DNA from: Acidimicrobiia bacterium
GTDB lineage: Bacteria > Actinomycetota > Acidimicrobiia > Spongiisociales > JAHEDJ01
Assembly: GCA_035471805.1 (NCBI GenBank)
Contig: DATIPS010000023.1
Coordinates: 152,141-216,140 of the forward strand
DNA: 64,000 nucleotides
Direction of reading: 5' to 3'
The position numbers and the translations under genes were made by a program. Positions 1-7,856 of this stretch are shown here, piece by piece. The notes below the pieces were generated by a model, which did no database searches, had not been told where the DNA came from, and was given only the letters and a program-made list of their open reading frames with translations. Positions within the stretch are counted from its first letter, which is position 1; each line of letters begins with the position of its first letter.

Positions 1-1
1 C

Positions 2-1792
2 TTCGGCGTGGACAGATTCGTGCATTCCGGAGAGGCCCTTCGAAACGTCACGGTGGCGGGCGTCGACCTGTCGGGTCTCGATGAAGACGGCGCAGTCCGG
101 GCCCTCTCCGAATATGAAGGTCTCCTCCTGGACCAGACCGCGCCGTTCACGGTCGCCGGAGTCACCGTGGATCTCGACCCTGCTTCGGTCGGATTCGATC
201 TGAACGAGGCGGCAGCAGTCCGGGCTGCCATGGAGACCGGACGCACAGGAAGTGTCTTCAGTCAGTTCGGATGGTGGCTGCGACACCTGTCGGCGACGGT
301 CGAGTTGCCGATCGAGGGAGGGATCGATGATGCTGCGCTCGATCAGGTTCTCGCCGATTGGGACACGACGCTCATCGCCGAACTGCCCTACCCCGGTGAT
401 GTGATCCTCATCGACGGGATACCGGTGGCCGACTATCCGACTGCCGGTACCGTTCTCGATCGAGAACAGTCCGCCGGGGTGATCGTTGCCTCACTTCTCT
501 CGACTCCGCGGGAAACGCAGCCGCTGCCGACCGTCCACGTTGACGCCCCGCTCACCGGCACCGACATCGACGCCGCTGCGGCACTTGCCGCACGGATGCT
601 GTCCGCCGGAGTCACCTTGAGACGAGACAACCCGCCCGTCGAGGTCGTCTTCAGCACGTCCGACCTGGCCGAAGCATTCGAGACGGAGTTTGTGTCGGAG
701 CCGCGCCCCGCGCTGCTGGTCCGCTTCTCGGCCGAGAAGGTCGCCGTGATACTCGAACCGCTGCGAGCACAGCTGGAGGTTCCTCCCGTCGACGCGACAT
801 TCGAGTTCGGAGAAGACGACAGCATCACCGTCGTACCGGGTCGATCGGGAACGATCATCGATCCGGCACTCGCGGCAACAGCCCTGGAAGAGGCGGCGAT
901 GACCGTCAGCCGCATCGGGGTCATGCCCTTCGAAGACGGTGCCGAACCGCAAGTCACCACCGAATACCTCGAATCGCTCGGGATCACAGGCCTCGTCTCG
1001 AAAGCGAGTACCAACCATCCCTGTTGTCAGCTGCGGGTCGACAACATCCATCTCTTCGCCGACATCGTGGACGGCGCGATCGTGCTGCCCGGCGAAACAT
1101 TCTCCCTGAACGAACACGTCGGGCAACGCACGACCGATCGTGGATTCAAACCTGCTCCAACCATCATCGGCGGAAAGATCGTGGATACCGTCGGCGGCGG
1201 TGTCAGCCAGTTCGCAACCACCTTCTACAACGCGGTGTTCTGGGGCGGCTACGAAGACGTTACCCATACCCCGCACAGCTATTACTTCTCCCGGTATCCG
1301 GAAGGCATAGAGGCGACGATCTCGTGGCCGCTCCCGAATCTCGTATTCCGCAACGACACCGCAGCAGCCGTGCTCATCAAGACCGAATACGACGACACGA
1401 CCATCACGGTGAAGTTCTACGGGGACAGCGGCGGTCGCAAAGTCGAGGGAAGCACGTCCGGACGATTCGACTTCACAGAGCCACCCACCGAATACATAGC
1501 CAACGACGAACTCGTGCCGGAAGAAGAGCTCGTCAACGTCGAAGGCCGGGAAGGCTGGTCTGTGACCGTCACGCGGGTAATCACCGAGTCAGATGGAACG
1601 GTGCGGGAGGAATCCTGGTTGGTCCGGTACAAGGCCCAGCCCCGGGAGATCGAGGTGCACTCGTGCATGATCCCGGAAGAAGAGGAGGGCTACACAGGCG
1701 AAGAGTGCCCGATACCGGAAACGACCACCACCTCGGAACCGCCGCCGACAACTTCGACCACCGGCCTCACCACTACCACCACGGTCCCCTAG
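2..1792 (+). CDS. VanW-family surface protein (5' end cut by window)
   Basis: Extracytoplasmic protein of the VanW/YoaR type, probably cell-wall associated; the biochemical role of VanW domains is unknown. The reading frame is open to the window edge, so the signal peptide or membrane anchor lies upstream; GTG at 8 is only the first in-window start codon. The first ~310 residues look like two copies of the peptidoglycan-binding-like module that precedes VanW (two similar VDLDPASVGFDL / FEFGEDDSITVVPGRSG-type blocks). The VanW domain follows at about residues 325-465, with the recognisable runs KASTNHPCCQLRVDNIH, LPGETFSLNEHVGQRT and TVGGGVSQFATTFYNA. The C-terminus is a Thr/Pro-rich tail (TTTTSEPPPTTSTT), like a wall-spanning linker. 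The gene is convergent with the next one. Confidence 0.85.
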   Translation, partial: FGVDRFVHSGEALRNVTVAGVDLSGLDEDGAVRALSEYEGLLLDQTAPFTVAGVTVDLDPASVGFDLNEAAAVRAAMETGRTGSVFSQFGWWLRHLSATVELPIEGGIDDAALDQVLADWDTTLIAELPYPGDVILIDGIPVADYPTAGTVLDREQSAGVIVASLLSTPRETQPLPTVHVDAPLTGTDIDAAAALAARMLSAGVTLRRDNPPVEVVFSTSDLAEAFETEFVSEPRPALLVRFSAEKVAVILEPLRAQLEVPPVDATFEFGEDDSITVVPGRSGTIIDPALAATALEEAAMTVSRIGVMPFEDGAEPQVTTEYLESLGITGLVSKASTNHPCCQLRVDNIHLFADIVDGAIVLPGETFSLNEHVGQRTTDRGFKPAPTIIGGKIVDTVGGGVSQFATTFYNAVFWGGYEDVTHTPHSYYFSRYPEGIEATISWPLPNLVFRNDTAAAVLIKTEYDDTTITVKFYGDSGGRKVEGSTSGRFDFTEPPTEYIANDELVPEEELVNVEGREGWSVTVTRVITESDGTVREESWLVRYKAQPREIEVHSCMIPEEEEGYTGEECPIPETTTTSEPPPTTSTTGLTTTTTVP

Positions 1793-1810
1793 CGGACGTC
1801 GCCGGAATCG

Positions 1811-2104
1811 CTAGTAGAACAAGAAGAAGTCGCTGATGAGCCTTCCGGCTTCGGTGATCGACTCCTCGTCCCAACCGCCCCGTCGTTCGATCGTTACGAC
1901 GTTCGAGGTGATGTACACGCTCTGCACTGCACCGTCGCCCGACAGGATGGCCCTGGCGACACCGGCCGGATAGGTTGTCCGTCCTTCCGTCTCATCCAGG
2001 GACCGATAGCGCTCGCCGTCCTGACCGCTCAGCGTGCGGTCGGTGTCGAACACGGCTACGTCGCCGATGGTCGTAGAACTCGCAATCTCGATCTTCTGGC
2101 CCAA
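1811..2104 (-). CDS. Stand-alone NifU/Nfu N-terminal-domain protein
   Basis: Small 97-residue protein. Its second half (GAVQSVYITSNVVTIERRGGW, then a short helix) resembles the Nfu N-terminal domain, whose hallmark is a GV-x-x-VF-x-x-x-x-VTV strand pair followed by W. Nfu proteins carry Fe-S clusters, but the cluster ligands lie in the C-terminal domain, which is absent here; a separate C-terminal-domain protein is encoded at 53917-54195. No cysteine is visible, so this protein cannot itself hold a cluster. The start is a TTG preceded by GAGGAG about seven bases upstream; no better ATG exists. The family assignment is by eye and moderate. It lies just downstream of pyruvate kinase on the same strand. 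Confidence 0.6.
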   Translation of the reverse strand: MGQKIEIASSTTIGDVAVFDTDRTLSGQDGERYRSLDETEGRTTYPAGVARAILSGDGAVQSVYITSNVVTIERRGGWDEESITEAGRLISDFFLFY

Positions 2105-2139
2105 ACGAATGCTCCTCGGAAAGGTGGGGCAGTCTAACG

Positions 2140-3609
2140 CTAACGTTCCCGGCGTCTATGCCGATCGCCGATCACGTGCAGCTTCATGAGGTTGGTCGAC
2201 GCCTGCTGGTTCGGCGGAGTTCCCGCCACGACGACGACGCCCTCCCCCTCTTCGCACAAACCGGACCGTTCGAGGCGTTTCTCCGCCCAGGCGATCATCA
2301 GGTCGGTGGAGTCGCGACGATCGGATGCCATCGGAGTCACGCCCCACATCAACGCCATCCGCGACAGTGTCGCCGGCTCGGGCGAGAAGGCGATGATCCG
2401 GGCGTGGGGCCTGTACTTGCTGAGCAACAAGGCGGTATTGCCGGATTCTGTGAAGGCCGCGATCGTCTTGATCTTGAGGTTGGCGGCCGTGTCGACGGCC
2501 GCTTTGGCGGTCGCGCTGGGAAAAGTCGGCTGGCTTTCGAGGAATGCTATGTCGACGACGCCCTCCGACTCGCGCAAGCCGGCCTCCACCTCGCGACAAA
2601 TCGCATCCATCATCTGAACTGCGCGCACCGGATAGCGTCCGACGGCGGTCTCGGCCGAGAGCATCACCGCGTCGGTGCCACCGATTATCGCCGATGCCAC
2701 ATCTGTCACCTCTGCGCGCGTCGGTCGAGGTGACTCGGTCATCGATTCGAGCATCTCGGTAGCGGTGATCGAGATGATTCCGGCCCTGTTGGCGCGCCGG
2801 AGGATGTCCTGCTGAATCAACGGGACCCTCTGCAAAGGGAGTTGCACTCCGAGGTCACCCCTGGCGACCAGCGCTCCGTCGGCTGCTTTCAGGATCTCGT
2901 CGAGATTGGACAGAGCAGCTGCCAGTTCGATCTTGGCGATGATCGGAGTGCCGGGTTCGACCAGGGAGGCCACCTCGGCGACATCAGCAGCAGAGCGGAC
3001 GAAAGAGGCCGCTACGAAGTCGACACCCAGTTCGCGCCCGAAGAGAAGATCTGCACGATCCTTTTCGGTGACCGCCGGCACCTGGAGCTGCGTGTCGGGG
3101 AAGGCAACACCCTTCTGACCGAACAGAACGCCACCCTCGATCACCCGGGACCGCAGCCCGTCCGGCATTCGCTCGACGACCTCGAGGCGAATCAATCCGT
3201 CGGCCAGCAGCACCGGTTCACCGACCTCCACGTCGTTGAGCAGGTACGGGTAGTCGATCGGGATAGTCCCCGGAGTCGCCTCCTTGTCGGCTGAGACCAA
3301 GACGACTTCGGATCCGGTCGGGAGATCACACGATCCGCCGGGAAAGCTGCCGACACGCAGTTTGGGTCCCTGTATGTCCTGCAAGATGGCAACGGGGCGG
3401 CTGTGCTCGGCGGCGGCGGCCCTCACCCACTCGACGAATCTCCGGTGATTCTCGTGGTTTCCGTGCGAGAAGTTGAGCCGGGCCACATTCATCCCGGCTC
3501 CTACCAGTGCCGAGATCGCTTCGCCCGAGGCTACGGCGGGCCCGAGCGTTGCAATGATCTTGGTCTGGCGTATGGGACTGATCTCTTCCGGGCTCGCGCT
3601 GGTGGTCAT
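2140..3609 (-). CDS. pyk: Pyruvate kinase
   Basis: Catalyses the last step of glycolysis, phosphoenolpyruvate plus ADP to pyruvate plus ATP, in the cytoplasm. The 489-residue length is normal. Visible motifs are RQTKIIATLGPA near the N-terminus, LNFSHGNHENH, the catalytic KIE, ARGDLGV (Mg-binding Asp) and DAVMLSAETAVGRYP, followed by the C-terminal regulatory domain. I start at ATG 3609 because AAGGAGAG lies five bases upstream; an in-frame ATG at 3660 would add 17 uncharacteristic residues. Odd points: the usual GVE-IP-x-E and ATQMLES segments read GVQLPLQ and ATEMLES, so this is a divergent member, though the metal and phosphate ligands look intact. Confidence 0.93.
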   Translation of the reverse strand: MTTSASPEEISPIRQTKIIATLGPAVASGEAISALVGAGMNVARLNFSHGNHENHRRFVEWVRAAAAEHSRPVAILQDIQGPKLRVGSFPGGSCDLPTGSEVVLVSADKEATPGTIPIDYPYLLNDVEVGEPVLLADGLIRLEVVERMPDGLRSRVIEGGVLFGQKGVAFPDTQLQVPAVTEKDRADLLFGRELGVDFVAASFVRSAADVAEVASLVEPGTPIIAKIELAAALSNLDEILKAADGALVARGDLGVQLPLQRVPLIQQDILRRANRAGIISITATEMLESMTESPRPTRAEVTDVASAIIGGTDAVMLSAETAVGRYPVRAVQMMDAICREVEAGLRESEGVVDIAFLESQPTFPSATAKAAVDTAANLKIKTIAAFTESGNTALLLSKYRPHARIIAFSPEPATLSRMALMWGVTPMASDRRDSTDLMIAWAEKRLERSGLCEEGEGVVVVAGTPPNQQASTNLMKLHVIGDRHRRRER

Positions 3610-3694
3610 TGCTCTCCTTCTCACTGTGAAGCGTAGGGCAGGACCGCACAAAGACGGCATCGGGGCGCGGCAGCTTACCTGCCACTCCCTGAGT

Positions 3695-3973
3695 TCAGGC
3701 TTGGACCGAGACGCCCCTCCAGAAGGCGACGGAGTCGCGGATTGGGCCGGCCGCCGGCTTCGGATCCGGGTAGAACCATGCAGCTCGGGGGTTCACCCGT
3801 CCGTCCACAATCAAGTCGTAGTAGCTCGCCGTGCCTTCCCACGAAGTATGCACGTCCGACTTACGAAAGTACTCCAGGTTGAGCGACCCGGGAGGGAAGT
3901 ATTGATTGCCTTCCACAGTGATCGTCATTTCGCTCTCCGCCGGTACTGCACCGTTCCACGAGGCCCCGGCCAT
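3695..3973 (-). CDS. DUF427-domain protein
   Basis: A 92-residue single-domain protein of the DUF427 family, whose function is not established. The family pattern is clear: WNGAVPAESEMTITVEGNQY at the N-terminus, YFRKSDVHTSWEGTASYYD in the middle, and AAWFYPDPKPAAGPIRDSVAFW at the end (family members typically end in YP-P-AA--I-D-VAF). Start ATG 3973 has GGGAGG seven bases upstream and matches where the family normally begins; the same frame continues open to 4369 only by chance. It is divergent from cofC. Confidence 0.85.
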   Translation of the reverse strand: MAGASWNGAVPAESEMTITVEGNQYFPPGSLNLEYFRKSDVHTSWEGTASYYDLIVDGRVNPRAAWFYPDPKPAAGPIRDSVAFWRGVSVQA

Positions 3974-4078
3974 CGATGATCCTCCCGTCGGGTTCGGAAC
4001 CAGCCAACACCGGGGGCGGCCCGAATAGTCCCGACCTGCATGAACGGCGACGACCCGGTTCGCTCTAGCCTCCGGGTC

Positions 4079-4672
4079 ATGGAGATTGCGGCAGTTCCCC
4101 TCAAACAGTTCGACCTCGCCAAGGCGAGGATGGCTGTGGGCTTCGATGCGACGCAGCGAGAGAAGCTGGGCCGGGCCGTCGCGGCTCATACGCTGGATGT
4201 GGTAGCAGGGGCCCTGGGTGCAGTATGGGTCGTCACGAGCGACGCGGCGGTGGCCGATTGGGCCGGAGAGCGCGGTGCCCGGATCATCCTCGAACGGCGG
4301 ACCGGCCTCAATGCTGCGGCGAGTCGGGTAATCGAACTCGCCGGAGCGGGACGATGGATGATTCTGCATTCCGATCTCCCGCTGCTCACGTCCGAGGACG
4401 TGAGCTCAGCCTGGAACGGAGTACCCCGGGACGGGTTTCTGCTGGCTCCGTCGCGCGACGGAGGCACCAGCGTCTTCGCAGGGGAAGCGCCCGCCCCGTC
4501 GCTTGCCTACGGCCCCGGCTCTTTTCATCGTCATCTCGCCGGTGTCCGGCGATACCCGGTGCAAGTCATCACCAGGACCGGCTTCCTCCTCGACGTCGAT
4601 GCTCCCTCGGACTACGCGGCGGCAGCCCGCCATCCGCGCGGATCCTGGCTCGACAGGGCAATCGGCCGGTAG
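4079..4672 (+). CDS. cofC: 2-phospho-L-lactate (or phosphoenolpyruvate) guanylyltransferase
   Basis: Cytoplasmic nucleotidyltransferase of coenzyme F420 biosynthesis: joins GTP to 2-phospholactate or phosphoenolpyruvate to give the guanylated precursor used by CofD. The 197 residues show the CofC features: VPLKQFDLAKARM near the N-terminus, HSDLPLLTSEDV, APSRDGGTSVF and YGPGSFHRHL, ending in LLDVDAPSDYA (nucleotidyl-transferase fold with the Asp that binds metal). The start at ATG 4079 gives the usual family N-terminus; ATG 4040 is possible. Neither has a strong ribosome site. The gene implies the organism makes F420, which fits an actinomycete. The PIG-L gene follows after nine bases. Confidence 0.88.
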   Translation: MEIAAVPLKQFDLAKARMAVGFDATQREKLGRAVAAHTLDVVAGALGAVWVVTSDAAVADWAGERGARIILERRTGLNAAASRVIELAGAGRWMILHSDLPLLTSEDVSSAWNGVPRDGFLLAPSRDGGTSVFAGEAPAPSLAYGPGSFHRHLAGVRRYPVQVITRTGFLLDVDAPSDYAAAARHPRGSWLDRAIGR

Positions 4673-4681
4673 GCTCCCGGC

Positions 4682-5440
4682 ATGAGAAGCGGTATCCATC
4701 CCGACGCCCGTGATGATCATCGACCCGAAGGCATCCCGGCGCGAGCCCTGACCATCGGTGCCCACCCCGACGACGCCGAGTTCGGAGCGGGAGGAACCCT
4801 GGCGGGCTGGGCCGCCGCCGGGTGCGAGATCACCATGCTCGTCGTTACCGACGGTTCGAAAGGTTCCTGGAATCCCGATACCGACCACCGGACACTCGTC
4901 GATCAGCGCCGCGACGAACAACACGCCGCCGCGGCAGCTCTGGGAGCGACCACCTCGATAATGCTCGGCCACACCGACGGCGAACTCGAATACTCGATGG
5001 CACTGCGACGAGAGATGTGCCTGTGGGTCAGGAGAATCCGGCCCGACGTCGTGCTGACACACGACCCCTGGCAGAGATATCAGCTGCACCCGGATCACCG
5101 CATCACCGGAATCGCCGCCATCGACGGGGTCGTGGCGGCGCGCGACCATTTGTTTTTTCCCGATCAACTCGTCGATGGCGTAGAGAAACACCGGCCCGAT
5201 TGGATCTATCTGTGGGGCGCGGACGAAGCAGACCATTGGATAGACATCGCCGACACATTCGACATCAAGCTCGAGGCACTGCTCGCCCACTCGTCCCAGG
5301 GGACGACCACTATGGGGGATGCGCACAGGGGACGGGCGGAACGAGAAGCATTCAGGTCCCGCATGGAGGCCCGGGCTCGCCGGCTGGCACAGCCTGCCGG
5401 ACTCGACCTCGCCGAGTCGTTCAAGGTGTTGAGCCCGTAG
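4682..5440 (+). CDS. PIG-L / LmbE-family deacetylase
   Basis: Zinc-dependent N-acetyl-sugar deacetylase family that includes MshB and Mca of mycothiol metabolism. The 252 residues carry the zinc motif GAHPDDAEFGAGG at about residue 27 (H, DD), TDGSKGSW, LGHTDGELEY, and a distal HPDHR supplying another metal ligand. The substrate cannot be read from sequence: mycothiol-pathway and antibiotic/glycan deacetylases all share these motifs. It follows cofC by nine bases and is probably co-transcribed, and it ends three bases before the convergent ABC ATPase gene. Confidence 0.82.
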   Translation: MRSGIHPDARDDHRPEGIPARALTIGAHPDDAEFGAGGTLAGWAAAGCEITMLVVTDGSKGSWNPDTDHRTLVDQRRDEQHAAAAALGATTSIMLGHTDGELEYSMALRREMCLWVRRIRPDVVLTHDPWQRYQLHPDHRITGIAAIDGVVAARDHLFFPDQLVDGVEKHRPDWIYLWGADEADHWIDIADTFDIKLEALLAHSSQGTTTMGDAHRGRAEREAFRSRMEARARRLAQPAGLDLAESFKVLSP

Positions 5441-5443
5441 GAC

Positions 5444-6652
5444 CTACCAGATGGCGGAGCCGGTCTCCTTGTCGAAGAAGTGGAGTTTCGTCGTATCGAC
5501 GAGCAACTCGGCCCGCTCGCCCGTCTTCGGGGCGAAATCGGGGTTGATGCGCGCCGTGAATGCGGTGGTGTGGCCGAGGGTCGAAGCATCTGCGCCTTGA
5601 TCTGCAAGCAGTTCCTGAATGTCGGGTGTGATCACCGGCGGGAGCGGTTGCTCGAAATGGATGAATGCTTCGGAGCCCAACTGCTCCACGAGATCGACGT
5701 TCACCGTCATCACGCGTTGAGCGTCGAACTCACCCGTCACCGCGGCCTTCGCCTCGAAACCCTCGGGACGCAAGCCGACCACGATCTCCTTGCCGGAATA
5801 GCCGGCCAAACCAGGACGGGCATCGAGGGTCGATCGGTCGACCCGTAGTTTCGTGTCGGCCCATGTCACATAGGTCGAATCGCCGTCCGCCACCACGGTC
5901 CCGAGGACGAAGTTCATCGAAGGCGATCCGATGAAACCTGCCACGAAGAGGTTGTCCGGACGATCGTAAAGAGTGCGAGGGGTATCGACCTGCATCAAGT
6001 TCGGGATCTCTTTGCCGGAGATGGACTTGAGCACTGCGACACGGTCGCCCATCGTCATCGCTTCGACCTGATCGTGGGTCACGTACAGGGTCGTCGTCTT
6101 CAGCCGGCTGTGGAGAATCCCCAACTCGGAACGCATCTGCACACGCAATTTGGCATCGAGGTTGGAGAGCGGCTCATCCATTAGAAAGGCGGCCGGCTCA
6201 CGGACAATCGCTCGACCCATCGCCACCCGCTGCCGTTGACCTCCGGACAGAGCTTTGGGTTTGCGGTCCAGAAACTCGGTTATCTCGAGAATCGCAGCAG
6301 CCTCTCCAACCCGCCGGTTGATTTCCTCTTTGGGCATCTTGCGCAGCTTGAGACCGAACGCCATGTTGTCGAACACACTCATGTGCGGATAGAGCGCGTA
6401 GTTCTGAAAGACCATCGCGATATTGCGGTCTTTGGGCGGCACCTCGTTGACCACCTGATCACCGATGGTGATCTCACCTTCGGTGATGTCTTCGAGACCG
6501 GCGACCATTCTCAACAACGTCGATTTGCCGCAGCCGGAGGGACCCACCAGAACAACGAACTCACCGTCCCCGATCTCGAGATCAACGTCGTATATGGCAC
6601 GTGTCCCACCCGGATAGACCTTGCCCACCGACCTCATTGTGATGGCAGCCAT
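5444..6652 (-). CDS. ugpC: Sugar ABC transporter ATP-binding protein (UgpC/MalK/MsiK type)
   Basis: ATPase subunit for carbohydrate importers. 402 residues: Walker [10 protein letters not shown] (about residue 37), Q-loop [13 protein letters not shown], signature [10 protein letters not shown], Walker [12 protein letters not shown], switch THDQ, then a C-terminal TOBE/OB regulatory half of about 170 residues ([12 protein letters not shown]). No permease or binding protein lies next to it, so it is probably a shared ATPase serving several sugar permeases elsewhere, as MsiK does in Streptomyces; that is inference. Start ATG 6652 has GAGGCACC just upstream. Confidence 0.92.
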   Translation of the reverse strand: MAAITMRSVGKVYPGGTRAIYDVDLEIGDGEFVVLVGPSGCGKSTLLRMVAGLEDITEGEITIGDQVVNEVPPKDRNIAMVFQNYALYPHMSVFDNMAFGLKLRKMPKEEINRRVGEAAAILEITEFLDRKPKALSGGQRQRVAMGRAIVREPAAFLMDEPLSNLDAKLRVQMRSELGILHSRLKTTTLYVTHDQVEAMTMGDRVAVLKSISGKEIPNLMQVDTPRTLYDRPDNLFVAGFIGSPSMNFVLGTVVADGDSTYVTWADTKLRVDRSTLDARPGLAGYSGKEIVVGLRPEGFEAKAAVTGEFDAQRVMTVNVDLVEQLGSEAFIHFEQPLPPVITPDIQELLADQGADASTLGHTTAFTARINPDFAPKTGERAELLVDTTKLHFFDKETGSAIW

Positions 6653-6728
6653 TGGTGCCTCCTCGTTGCTCGTGATGACCCGCTCGAATGTACCACAGAG
6701 CGCCTATGCTTGCCGCCAAGGAGGTTCG

Positions 6729-7439
6729 ATGACCGATCAGCGTGTTGCAGTGCTAACGGGGGGAACCGGCGGTTTGGGAACGGCTCTCGCCAGACGCCTT
6801 GCTGCCCAGGGCCACCGCCTGGCCGTTACCTATGTGCGCCCCGAGGAGTCAACGGCTTTCGAGTCGGTCCTGGACCTCGATGAGGAGCAACTGCTCCTGA
6901 GGCGCGTCGACGCCTCGAACCCGGAAGAGATGGAAGCTTTCCTCAACGAAGCCAAAGAGCGTTTCGGGTCGGTCGACATCGTCTGCTCACTCGTCGGCGG
7001 TTGGGCGGGTGGACGCGACATCGAAGAGACATCGGACGTCCGGTTCGAACGAATGCTCGACCTCAATCTGGTGTCGGCCTTCAACACCCTGCGCGCATCC
7101 ATACCTCATCTGCGCTCTTCCGAAGCCGGTCGCGTGGTCCTCGTGGGAAGTCGCGCCGCGATCGACACCCCGGCCGGTCAGGCAGCCTTCAACGTGGCCA
7201 AAGCCGGCGTGGTGGCTTTGGCGAAGTCGGCGTCGGTGGAACTCGACGACACAAACATCACCGTCAACGTCGTCATGCCCTCCGTCATCGACACTCCCGC
7301 CACCCGCGAGGCCCTGCCTTTTGCCGACTACGTCCACTGGCCGACTCCCGACGAGATCGCCAAGGTGATCGAGTTCCTGGTATCGCCCGAGTCGGAAGTG
7401 GTCTCGGGCGGCGTGATCCCCGTGTACGGGAAGACCTGA
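6729..7439 (+). CDS. Short-chain dehydrogenase/reductase with Tyr-to-Phe active site
   Basis: Classical-length SDR (236 residues) with Rossmann fold: cofactor motif TGGTGGLG at about residues 9-16, and later SVIDTPATR. In classical SDRs catalysis needs Ser, Tyr and Lys (S-x12-Y-x3-K). Here Ser141 and Lys158 are present but the Tyr position (residue 154, codon TTC at 7188-7190) is Phe: GQAAFNVAKAG. It may be catalytically altered or a binding protein. Start ATG 6729 has a perfect AAGGAGG six to ten bases upstream; the longer in-frame ATG at 6621 lacks this. It is divergent from the ABC ATPase gene. Confidence 0.88.
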   Translation: MTDQRVAVLTGGTGGLGTALARRLAAQGHRLAVTYVRPEESTAFESVLDLDEEQLLLRRVDASNPEEMEAFLNEAKERFGSVDIVCSLVGGWAGGRDIEETSDVRFERMLDLNLVSAFNTLRASIPHLRSSEAGRVVLVGSRAAIDTPAGQAAFNVAKAGVVALAKSASVELDDTNITVNVVMPSVIDTPATREALPFADYVHWPTPDEIAKVIEFLVSPESEVVSGGVIPVYGKT

Positions 7440-7521
7440 CAGTCCGCCGCCGAGACTCCGTTCGTCCTTACACAGGCCGGGCTTTCTCCGGCCACGCTCC
7501 CCGAAACAGCCCCGACCAGGC

Positions 7522-7541
7522 GTGCCGGCTCACGCCGGCAC
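7522..7541. terminator. Hairpin after the SDR gene
   Basis: Perfect eight-base inverted repeat GTGCCGGC / GCCGGCAC with loop TCAC, about 80 bases after the SDR stop. It has no T tract, so if it terminates transcription it would need Rho or another aid. The remainder of 7440-7585 shows nothing I recognise. Confidence 0.3.
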
Positions 7542-7585
7542 AATGCAGAACACTCCATGCTCTGCGATCCGTTCAAACCAAACCA

Positions 7586-7618
7586 ACAAGAAACCCGCCC
7601 ACAGGGCGGGTTTCTTGT
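7586..7618 (-). terminator. Intrinsic terminator of the tRNA-Glu/tRNA-Gln unit
   Basis: Perfect 15-base inverted repeat (ACAAGAAACCCGCCC and its complement) with a three-base loop. On the minus strand it begins four bases after the tRNA-Glu gene, and its descending arm plus following bases read TTTCTTGTTGGTTTG, a U-rich end. On the plus strand the arm also ends TTTCTTGT, so it may act in both directions and stop the SDR transcript. Confidence 0.85.
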
Positions 7619-7621
7619 CGG

Positions 7622-7694
7622 CAGCCCCGACCAGATTCGAACTGGCGTTACCGGCTTGAGAGGCCGGCGTCCTAGGCCGCTAGACGACGGGGCC
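7622..7694 (-). tRNA. tRNA-Glu (anticodon CTC)
   Basis: 73-base cloverleaf read on the minus strand: acceptor GGCCCCG pairing with CGGGGCT (a G-U at the first pair), discriminator G, anticodon stem CCGGC/GCCGG with loop CTCTCAA giving anticodon CTC, and T arm around GTTCGAATC. CCA is not encoded. A second Glu tRNA (TTC) lies at 14597-14669 with nearly the same acceptor and D arm. Confidence 0.97.
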
Positions 7695-7717
7695 GTTATT
7701 GCCCGTTACCGGGCTCG

Positions 7718-7789
7718 CTCGGGGGGAAGGACTCGAACCCTCAATGACAGGACCAGAACCTGCTGTGTTGCCAATTACACCACCCCCGA
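7718..7789 (-). tRNA. tRNA-Gln (anticodon CTG)
   Basis: 72-base cloverleaf on the minus strand: acceptor TCGGGGG pairs with CCCCCGA, discriminator G; anticodon stem GCAGG/CCTGT with loop TTCTGGT gives CTG; T arm GAGGG-TTCGAGT-CCTTC. CCA is not encoded. It lies 23 bases upstream of tRNA-Glu(CTC) and is probably co-transcribed with it. With gatCAB present at 28.6-31.8 kb, this tRNA is likely charged first with Glu and then amidated. Confidence 0.96.
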
Positions 7790-7856
7790 ATGGGCGCGCT
7801 GGCCCGACGGGCGGACGGCATCATACCGCACCGCATGTTGAATCCTGCAAGCGAGC

